Shown piece after piece: positions 1-5,119 of a stretch of 8,167 nucleotides of DNA; positions within the stretch are counted from its first letter, which is position 1; each line of letters opens with the position of its first letter. The position numbers and the translations under genes were made by a program. The notes beneath the pieces are model-generated. The model made no database searches. It had not been told where the DNA came from and was given only the letters and a program-made list of their open reading frames with translations. This DNA comes from Zwartia sp. Its GTDB lineage: Bacteria > Pseudomonadota > Gammaproteobacteria > Burkholderiales > Burkholderiaceae_B. Where the stretch lies: contig JAURZO010000104.1 of the NCBI GenBank assembly GCA_030653405.1, positions 1 to 8,167 on the forward strand, written 5' to 3'.

Positions 1-1806
1 GATCATCACGGTGCGCACACCGAGTTTTTTTAACGCGCTTATCGCAAGCGCCGCACTCGGTTTGATCGGGTCAGAAACCGCCATCATGGCGGCAAGCTGC
101 CCATCGACAGCAAGGTAAATCGGCGTTTTGCCTTGACCCGCCCATTGCTCGGTCAGCGCACTTTGCTCCTCAGTGTTAATCCCATTCTTTTGTAAAAAAT
201 GTTGCGCACCCGAAAGTAGGACTTTGTTGGCCACGGTGGCACCCACGCCAGCGCCACTCGTCGCGATGAAATCACGGGCAGCCGGCAGCGCGAGTTTTTC
301 GCTCACTGCGGCGGCCACAATCGCTTGCGCGATAGGATGCTCGGAGTGCATTTGCATCGCTGCCGTCCAAGCCAGAATCGTCGCGCGATCGTGATGAGGG
401 TCGAGCACCACGAGATCCGTCAGCGTAGGTTTACCTTGTGTGAGAGTGCCTGTTTTATCGAAGGCGATCACAGTGACATCGCGCAGTCTTTGCAACGCAT
501 CACCTTGACGGAACAGGACGCCTAGCTCTGCTGCACGACCGGTTCCAACCATAATGGATGTCGGTGTGGCCAGACCCATCGCGCACGGGCAGGCGATAAT
601 CAGCACGGCGACTGCATTGACCAAGGCATAACTCAGGCTTGGGGAGGGCCCGATGCTGAGCCAGACTAAAAATGTCAGTAGGGCGCAAAGCATGATGACA
701 GGCACAAAACGCGCCGTGACTTGATCGACCACGGCTTGTATCGGCAGCTTGGCGCCTTGTGCGTTTTCGACCATTCTGATGATGCGAGCCAATACTGTTT
801 GCGCACCGGTATGGGTCGTGCGGTAGGTAAAACTACTGGTCGTGTTGAGCGTGCCGGCCGTGACGTGATCGCCAGTGTGTTTGGTGACCGGGATCGGCTC
901 GCCCGTGATCATCGATTCGTCGAGATACGGCTGACCCTCTGTCACGATGCCATCGGTCGCGACTTTTTCACCTGGTCGTACTAGTACCAAGTCACCTGGT
1001 TTGACCTGATCAATATCGACATCGGTCACGATTCCCGCGATCAGTAGGCGCGCTTGACGCGGTTGCAGGCCCACGAGATGCTTGATTGCAGAGCCGGTAC
1101 GTCCGCGTGCCCGCATTTCCAGTACTCGCCCCAGCAGTATTAGGGTCACAATGACAGCGGCCGCCTCAAAATAAACATGTCGCGCCCCTTCGGGCAGCCA
1201 GTCCGGTAAGAAAGTCGTCACCATTGAATACAGCCAGGCACTTGATGCGCCTAGCGCGACCAAGGAGTTCATGTCGGGTGCCAAGCGCCACAGCGCAGGA
1301 AAACCCTTCGTGAAAAAGCTGCGTCCGGGCCCGAGCAATATCAGCGTGGTGAGTAAAGCCTGAATCCACCAACTCCACTGCATCCCGATCGTGTCATGCA
1401 CAAAATGATGCATTGCAGAGAAAGCATGGGAGCCCATTTCCAGGATAAACACGGGTAAAGTCAGCACGAGAGCGATCACAAATGAGCGATTCAGTGTGCG
1501 TGTTTCCTCTGTCTGCTCAAGAGACAAGGCGTCACTTGCAGCTTGGCTGTGCTCGATCGGTGTCGCTTCATAGCCGGCTTTTTCTGACGCAGCGATCAGT
1601 GCTTTGACCAGACTCTGCGGATTTTCCACATTAGGTGTAAAACTGAGGGATGCTCGGTGTGTCGCTAAATTGACATTCGCCCGAGCGACACCAGGTACTG
1701 TTGCAAGGGCTTTCTCGACCCGCAGCACGCAGGATGCACATGTCATCCCTTTGATTGCGAGTTCAATCTCTTGGCTCTCGGTTTGGATAGGGACCTGGTT
1801 TACCAT
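1..1806 (-). CDS. copA: Copper-exporting P1B-type ATPase, N-terminal 602 residues (C-terminus outside window)
   Basis: This inner-membrane ATPase pumps Cu(I) out of the cytoplasm. The frame is open without interruption from an ATG at 1806 to the window edge. In order: an HMA metal-binding domain with GMTCASC (Cys23, Cys26); the first membrane segments with a Met/His-rich loop (EMGSH, then MHH); the actuator motif TGE (301-303); the metal-binding membrane motif CPC (406-408), which marks Cu/Ag-type pumps; the phosphorylation motif DKTGT (Asp450); and the nucleotide-domain HP motif (SEHP, His490). Family members run about 730-800 residues, so the GDGIND hinge and the last two membrane helices should lie beyond position 1. 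An in-frame TAA lies six codons upstream of the ATG, and no good Shine-Dalgarno is seen. It is divergent from the copZ-like gene, the usual pump-chaperone pairing. Cu rather than Ag or another metal is inferred from CPC and context. Confidence 0.96.
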   Translation of the reverse strand, partial: MVNQVPIQTESQEIELAIKGMTCASCVLRVEKALATVPGVARANVNLATHRASLSFTPNVENPQSLVKALIAASEKAGYEATPIEHSQAASDALSLEQTEETRTLNRSFVIALVLTLPVFILEMGSHAFSAMHHFVHDTIGMQWSWWIQALLTTLILLGPGRSFFTKGFPALWRLAPDMNSLVALGASSAWLYSMVTTFLPDWLPEGARHVYFEAAAVIVTLILLGRVLEMRARGRTGSAIKHLVGLQPRQARLLIAGIVTDVDIDQVKPGDLVLVRPGEKVATDGIVTEGQPYLDESMITGEPIPVTKHTGDHVTAGTLNTTSSFTYRTTHTGAQTVLARIIRMVENAQGAKLPIQAVVDQVTARFVPVIMLCALLTFLVWLSIGPSPSLSYALVNAVAVLIIACPCAMGLATPTSIMVGTGRAAELGVLFRQGDALQRLRDVTVIAFDKTGTLTQGKPTLTDLVVLDPHHDRATILAWTAAMQMHSEHPIAQAIVAAAVSEKLALPAARDFIATSGAGVGATVANKVLLSGAQHFLQKNGINTEEQSALTEQWAGQGKTPIYLAVDGQLAAMMAVSDPIKPSAALAISALKKLGVRTVMI

Positions 1807-1851
1807 ATGCTTATCGATTGATTACGGTATTTTTTATTAAGGATAGTTATC
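1807..1851. promoter_or_regulatory. 45-base divergent interval between copA and the copZ-like gene
   Basis: The two start codons face away from each other across 45 AT-rich bases. Such intervals usually hold the promoter and a CueR-type (MerR family) operator. I see no convincing dyad with a 19-base spacer here, and there is barely room for two promoters plus leaders, so at least one promoter probably lies inside the opposite gene. A weak candidate for the rightward gene is TTGGAT (1783-1788), 17 bases, then TATGCT (1806-1811), with the small inverted repeat TGGT-TT-ACCA (1796-1805) in the spacer. The -35 matches consensus at only three positions, so this is a guess. Confidence 0.25.
1839..1843 (+). 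promoter_or_regulatory. Ribosome binding site of the copZ-like gene
   Basis: AAGGA lies 8 bases before the ATG at 1852. It supports that start for a very small gene. Confidence 0.7.
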
Positions 1852-2052
1852 ATGACATCATTCCAAGTAGTTGATATGACTTGCAATCATTGTGTAAAGA
1901 CTATTACAGCAAGTGTACATAGCGTGGCGCCTGATGCCAGCATTTTGTGTGATGTTGCAGCTAAAACAGTCGTGGTCTCTGGCACGCATGATGGAAAGAC
2001 AGTAGAAAACGCCATTAAAGAAGCAGGTTACACCCCAGTTAGAGTATCCTGA
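1852..2052 (+). CDS. copZ: CopZ-type copper chaperone (single HMA domain)
   Basis: A 66-residue cytosolic protein made of one heavy-metal-associated domain. The metal site is MTCNHC (Cys11, Cys14) at the N-terminus, and the C-terminal 'AIKEAGY' helix and turn are typical of the fold. Family members bind Cu(I) between the two cysteines and pass it to the N-terminal domain of CopA or to a regulator. The length is normal for CopZ. The start is supported by AAGGA 8 bases upstream. It lies divergent to copA, which fits a chaperone feeding the pump. The gene is visibly richer in A+T than the genes around it. MerP-like mercury binding is a less likely alternative: no mer genes are seen, and NHC in the motif is the CopZ form. 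Confidence 0.92.
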   Translation: MTSFQVVDMTCNHCVKTITASVHSVAPDASILCDVAAKTVVVSGTHDGKTVENAIKEAGYTPVRVS

Positions 2053-2100
2053 CAAATCATTGTTTTTATTTACTGAAATTTTAAAGTTGATTTTAAAAAA

Positions 2101-2126
2101 CTATCGATAGATTTAATAAATACAAT
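2101..2126 (+). promoter_or_regulatory. Possible regulated promoter of the peroxiredoxin-flavoprotein operon
   Basis: The AT-rich gap after copZ contains a perfect 10-base palindrome, CTATCGATAG (2101-2110), and then a good -10-like hexamer, TACAAT (2121-2126). The -35 position for that hexamer (about 2098-2103) matches consensus poorly and overlaps the palindrome, as at activator-dependent promoters. An alternative pair is TTGATT (2087-2092) with TTTAAT (2112-2117), a 19-base spacer with the palindrome inside. The full four-part OxyR pattern (ATAG and CTAT at 7-base spacing) is not present. The regulator is unknown. Confidence 0.25.
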
Positions 2127-2164
2127 TATACGAGTCAATAGTAATTAATTATGATTTGCACATG

Positions 2165-2193
2165 ACAGATCACAACCGTGATTTGTGTTTTTT
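2165..2193 (+). terminator. Terminator-like hairpin with T-run in the leader of the peroxiredoxin fusion gene
   Basis: Bases 2165-2173 (ACAGATCAC) pair with 2178-2186 (GTGATTTGT) across the loop AACC. This gives nine pairs: three G-C, five A-U and one G-U. One G and then six T residues (2188-2193) follow directly, which is the layout of an intrinsic terminator. The ribosome binding site starts four bases after the T-run. It could end copZ transcripts, act as an attenuator for the downstream operon, or be a modest leader hairpin only. A competing 5-base stem, CACAA (2171-2175) with TTGTG (2183-2187), is mutually exclusive with it. The low G+C of the stem limits confidence. Confidence 0.45.
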
Positions 2194-2196
2194 CTT

Positions 2197-2201
2197 AAGG
2201 A
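2197..2201 (+). promoter_or_regulatory. Ribosome binding site that fixes the peroxiredoxin fusion start
   Basis: AAGGA lies 8 bases before the ATG at 2210. The frame is open further upstream, with a TTG at 2156 and an ATG at 2162, but those have no comparable site and the extra residues do not look like peroxiredoxin sequence. Confidence 0.75.
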
Positions 2202-2209
2202 AATTAGAC

Positions 2210-2947
2210 ATGTTGCAAAATCGTGAAGGTCAGCGGGTGCCGAACGTGAGTTTGCCTGTACGCGTGGGAAACGAGTGGAAGCAGGTGACCACTGACGAAC
2301 TATTCAAGGGTAAAACAGTTGTTTTATTTTCGCTGCCAGGTGCCTTTACGCCGACTTGTTCGTCGACGCACCTGCCACGCTATAACGAGTTGGCGCCTAC
2401 GATGGCCAAGCTCGGCGTGGACAGCATCATTTGTTTGTCGGTCAACGACACCTTTGTCATGAACGAATGGGCGCGCGATCAAGACGCAGAAAACATCGTG
2501 TTGCTGCCGGACGGTAATGGTGATTTCACTCGTGGGATGGGGATGTTGGTCGACAAGTCCAATTTGGGCTTTGGCCAGCGTAGCTGGCGCTATTCGATGC
2601 TGGTCAAGGACGGCGTGGTTGACAAAATGTTTATCGAACCAGAAAAGGAGGGTGATCCTTTTGAGGTTTCAGATGCGGACACGATGTTGAACTATCTTGA
2701 TCCAAACGCTAAAGCGCCCGATCAGGTTGTCGTATTCTCCAAGGCAGGATGTCCTTTCTGCGTCGAAGCCAAGTCACTGTTGACATCGATGGGTTACGAC
2801 CCGATCGAGGTCACACTCGAGAACAAAGTGCGCGGGCGTGTGATGGGGGCGATTTCTGGTCAACACACAGCACCTCAGATTTTTATTAACGGTCAGTACA
2901 TTGGTGGTCTTGATTCGCTCAAGACTCGGCTGAAAATTGCCGCTTGA
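2210..2947 (+). CDS. Peroxiredoxin-glutaredoxin fusion protein (Prx5 type)
   Basis: A 245-residue cytosolic thiol peroxidase that reduces hydrogen peroxide and organic hydroperoxides with glutathione through its own glutaredoxin domain. The Prx5-type domain (about 1-165) has PGAFTPTCS with the peroxidatic Cys50, and the Prx5 segment running from LPDGNGDFT to RSWRYS. The glutaredoxin domain (about 173-245) has the dithiol motif CPFC (Cys181, Cys184), TAP with cis-Pro222, and a GG turn after it. The length agrees with the characterised Haemophilus influenzae hybrid (about 241). The ATG at 2210 was chosen for its AAGGA and because the peroxiredoxin sequence begins there. The flavoprotein gene starts 31 bases after the stop, so both are probably on one mRNA. 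Function is secure at family level; the preferred peroxide is not visible from sequence. Confidence 0.95.
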   Translation: MLQNREGQRVPNVSLPVRVGNEWKQVTTDELFKGKTVVLFSLPGAFTPTCSSTHLPRYNELAPTMAKLGVDSIICLSVNDTFVMNEWARDQDAENIVLLPDGNGDFTRGMGMLVDKSNLGFGQRSWRYSMLVKDGVVDKMFIEPEKEGDPFEVSDADTMLNYLDPNAKAPDQVVVFSKAGCPFCVEAKSLLTSMGYDPIEVTLENKVRGRVMGAISGQHTAPQIFINGQYIGGLDSLKTRLKIAA

Positions 2948-2966
2948 GTTCAATCGACGACGTAGT

Positions 2967-2972
2967 GAAGGA
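2967..2972 (+). promoter_or_regulatory. Ribosome binding site of the flavoprotein gene
   Basis: GAAGGA lies 6 bases before the ATG at 2979. It favours that start over an in-frame upstream start at 2937, which would overlap the end of the peroxiredoxin fusion gene and add 14 residues unlike the family. Confidence 0.75.
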
Positions 2973-2978
2973 AAAAAT

Positions 2979-4388
2979 ATGCAAACGCTGAAGACGGATG
3001 TTGTCATTATTGGTGCAGGTACTGCAGGCTTGGCGGCCTACCGCGCTGCGATCGCAGAGGGAAAAAAAGCCTTGTTGATCGAGGGTGGTCCATACGGTAC
3101 GACATGTGCCAGAGTGGGTTGTATGCCCTCCAAACTGCTGATTGCAGCTGCCGAGGCCGCACATGCTGCACAGCATACTTCCGCCTTTGGTGTGCATGTG
3201 GAGGGCTCAGTACGTATCGATGGTCGCGAAGTGATGGATCGGATCAAACGGGAGCGAGATCGCTTTGTCGGATTTGTGTTGGATAGCGTGGAAAATATAC
3301 CTGCCGAGGACAAGCTTCGTGGCTACGCCAAGTTCATTGCACCGGGAATCTTGGCGGTGGATCAACATACCGAGGTTCATGCGGGCAGTGTCGTGATCGC
3401 CACAGGCTCCAGTCCATCGATTCCACCCCCTTTCAAGGGTTTAGGTGATCGTTTGGTGATTAATGACGATGTGTTCTCCTGGGACGATTTGCCAAAGCGT
3501 GTGGCGGTCTTCGGGCCTGGTGTGATTGGTTTGGAAATCGGTCAGGCACTCGCGCGCTTAGGTGTGATGGTTCGAGTGTTCGGCGTCAGTGGTTCTTTGG
3601 GTGGGATGAACGATCCTGCTGTGCGTCACGCCGCAAAGAAGATTTTTCAGCAAGAGTTTTATCTTGATCCGGATGCCCGGGTGCTTGAGACCCGGCGCGT
3701 GGGTGACGAGGTTGAAATCCGCTATGTCGCATTGGACAACACAGAAAAGACAGAACGCTTTGACTTCGCGCTGGTTGCAACGGGTCGCAAGCCCAATCTG
3801 AGCTCTCTTGGTTTGGAGCGAGCAGGGGTTGAGATCCAGAGCAGCGGCATCCCTGCATTCAATCGTGAAACCATGCAGATTGCCAACTTGCCAATTTTTA
3901 TCGCTGGCGATGTCAATGGCGATGTGCCTCTTTTGCATGAGGCGGCGGACGAGGGCAAGATCGCTGGGCGAAATGCAGCGAACTATCCGGTCATCGAGTC
4001 AGGTTTGCGTCGTGCGGGACTCGGTGTGGTTTTTTCTGATCCGCAAATTGCGCTGGTGGGTCAGTCCTTCAGCCGCTTGGTGCCTGGTTCGTTTGTAACG
4101 GGCGAAATAGATTTCTCAGGTCAAGGGCGTTCGCGAGTCATGCTCAAGAACAAAGGCCTTTTGCATGTCTATGCTGACAAAGTGACACGTCGCTTCTTAG
4201 GGGCAGAGATGATTGGTCCAAGCGCTGAGCACATCGGACATTTACTGGCCTGGGCAGTTCAGCAAGAACTGACGGTAGACCGGATGCTTGAAATGCCTTT
4301 TTATCATCCGGTGATCGAGGAAGGTTTGCGAACTGCCTTGCGCGATGCGAGCCACAAACTTGATCAAGTGAGTCGAGCGGCCGCCTAA
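2979..4388 (+). CDS. FAD-dependent pyridine nucleotide-disulfide oxidoreductase, dihydrolipoamide dehydrogenase-like
   Basis: A 469-residue cytosolic flavoprotein that moves electrons between NAD(P)H and a dithiol/disulfide substrate. It has the FAD motif GAGTAG (12-17), the redox-active pair TCARVGC (Cys43, Cys48), the NAD(P)-binding motif FGPGVIGLE (178-186), GRKPN, the second FAD motif GDV (Asp311), and a C-terminal catalytic dyad in HPVIEE (His443, Glu448). Length and order match Lpd and glutathione reductase. Disulfide spacing and C-terminus are closer to Lpd, so databases would probably call it dihydrolipoyl dehydrogenase. No 2-oxoacid dehydrogenase E1 or E2 genes are nearby; it sits 31 bases behind a glutathione-using peroxiredoxin. 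A role in recycling that thiol system is therefore plausible but is inference. The end of the second NAD(P) strand (RVFGVSG) lacks the acidic residue typical of NAD enzymes and the arginines typical of glutathione reductase, so cofactor choice is open. Confidence 0.88.
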   Translation: MQTLKTDVVIIGAGTAGLAAYRAAIAEGKKALLIEGGPYGTTCARVGCMPSKLLIAAAEAAHAAQHTSAFGVHVEGSVRIDGREVMDRIKRERDRFVGFVLDSVENIPAEDKLRGYAKFIAPGILAVDQHTEVHAGSVVIATGSSPSIPPPFKGLGDRLVINDDVFSWDDLPKRVAVFGPGVIGLEIGQALARLGVMVRVFGVSGSLGGMNDPAVRHAAKKIFQQEFYLDPDARVLETRRVGDEVEIRYVALDNTEKTERFDFALVATGRKPNLSSLGLERAGVEIQSSGIPAFNRETMQIANLPIFIAGDVNGDVPLLHEAADEGKIAGRNAANYPVIESGLRRAGLGVVFSDPQIALVGQSFSRLVPGSFVTGEIDFSGQGRSRVMLKNKGLLHVYADKVTRRFLGAEMIGPSAEHIGHLLAWAVQQELTVDRMLEMPFYHPVIEEGLRTALRDASHKLDQVSRAAA

Positions 4389-4415
4389 GCAATCACGCAT
4401 TGACTGGGCGAAGTG
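4389..4415. other. 27-base gap between convergent flavoprotein and SCO genes
   Basis: Stop codons of two converging genes lie 27 bases apart. A small stem AAGTG-TTAA-CGCTT (4411-4424, one G-U pair) overlaps the SCO stop but has no T-run on either strand. A wider 6-base inverted repeat, AATCAC (4391-4396) and GTGATT (4435-4440), also lacks a T-run. No clear intrinsic terminator is seen, so antisense read-through between the two transcripts is possible. Confidence 0.5.
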
Positions 4416-5039
4416 TTAACGCTTGGCTGGCTTGGTGATTTCGATCATCTGACGAAGATCTTGAGTCACGGCGTCGACTTTTTCGGTGTCTGAAGCGAGC
4501 AAGCGTGCGCGACCATTTCGGTCAAAAATGAAGACCCCACGGCTGTGTGTGACATCGTAGATATTGGCGTCGTCACCGGCCTTGGGCTTTTCAATTTGAT
4601 AGGCCACGCGATAGCGACGCGCAAGATCAGCGACTTGGCGCTCGTTTCCAGTCAGACCAATGGCATTTTTGTTAAAGGCATTGACGTAAGCTTGCAGGAC
4701 GTCAGGTGTGTCGCGATGTGGATCAACGCTCACAAAAATAATGCGAACATCTTTGGCCAGATCGCCAAGTTTTTCGAGTACTTCGGTCAATTGGGCCATG
4801 GTAGTCGGGCAGATGTCCGGACAGCTCGCATAGCCAAAGAACATTAAGACAGTCTTGTCTTTTAAATCATCCTGTGTGATGATTTTTTTTCCCTCGCCAA
4901 GCAGGGAGAACTTGAGATCTGGTAGATGTCCAGAAACATCGTAAAGCATCCATTTTTGTGTTGGATCGGAACAAGCCGTTAAAAAAACCAGACTCAAAGC
5001 AGCAAAAAACATTGCAACGCGCTTGAAGGCGTCGGTCAT
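4416..5039 (-). CDS. SCO1/SenC family copper-binding lipoprotein
   Basis: A 207-residue membrane-anchored periplasmic protein with a thioredoxin fold. The N-terminus has a short basic region, a hydrophobic stretch and the lipobox LTAC, making Cys23 the likely lipid-attached residue. The SCO copper site is complete: CPDIC (Cys73, Cys77) and a distant histidine in DVTHS (His165). Family members deliver copper to, or reduce, the CuA site of cytochrome c oxidase; some act in redox or copper stress. The ATG at 5039 was chosen because it gives a normal signal peptide, although no good Shine-Dalgarno precedes it. The frame stays open upstream, with an ATG at 5087 and a TTG at 5123 that overlaps the prlC stop; these would add 16 or 28 residues before the signal peptide. 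It is probably last in the folD-prlC operon and converges with the flavoprotein gene across 27 bases. Confidence 0.92.
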   Translation of the reverse strand: MTDAFKRVAMFFAALSLVFLTACSDPTQKWMLYDVSGHLPDLKFSLLGEGKKIITQDDLKDKTVLMFFGYASCPDICPTTMAQLTEVLEKLGDLAKDVRIIFVSVDPHRDTPDVLQAYVNAFNKNAIGLTGNERQVADLARRYRVAYQIEKPKAGDDANIYDVTHSRGVFIFDRNGRARLLASDTEKVDAVTQDLRQMIEITKPAKR

Positions 5040-5119
5040 GCATTGAGAAAGTGAATGTTGCTTGCAGGTTAAGGTCCGGTGCTTCATCTGATGTGACGTC
5101 TTTTCTACAAGAGGGTAAT

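Noticed and set aside
1..1806. Truncated or pseudogene copA
   Set aside because: The frame is intact through every expected motif and simply reaches the window edge; the missing C-terminus is due to the cut.
1852..2052. MerP-like mercury-binding protein
   Set aside because: There is no signal peptide and no mer gene, the motif is the CopZ form MTCNHC, and the neighbour is a CPC-type copper pump.
2053..2072. Possible terminator right after copZ: ACAA-ATCA-TTGT followed by TTTTATTT
   Set aside because: The stem is only four pairs with a single G-C, too weak to call.
2079..2100. Inverted repeat TTTTAAA / TTTAAAA in the copZ-peroxiredoxin gap
   Set aside because: All pairs are A-T in a very AT-rich stretch, there is no T-run, and such repeats are expected by chance.
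2101..2141. OxyR binding site
   Set aside because: ATAG and CTAT occur, but not four times at the required 7-base spacing.
2156..2209. Longer N-terminus for the peroxiredoxin fusion from TTG 2156 or ATG 2162
   Set aside because: No ribosome binding site fits, the added residues are unlike the family, and the stretch contains the hairpin, the T-run and the AAGGA of the ATG at 2210.
3558..3938. 126-residue open frame on the minus strand inside the flavoprotein gene
   Set aside because: It is antisense to a frame with all catalytic motifs intact; no domain or ribosome binding site supports it.
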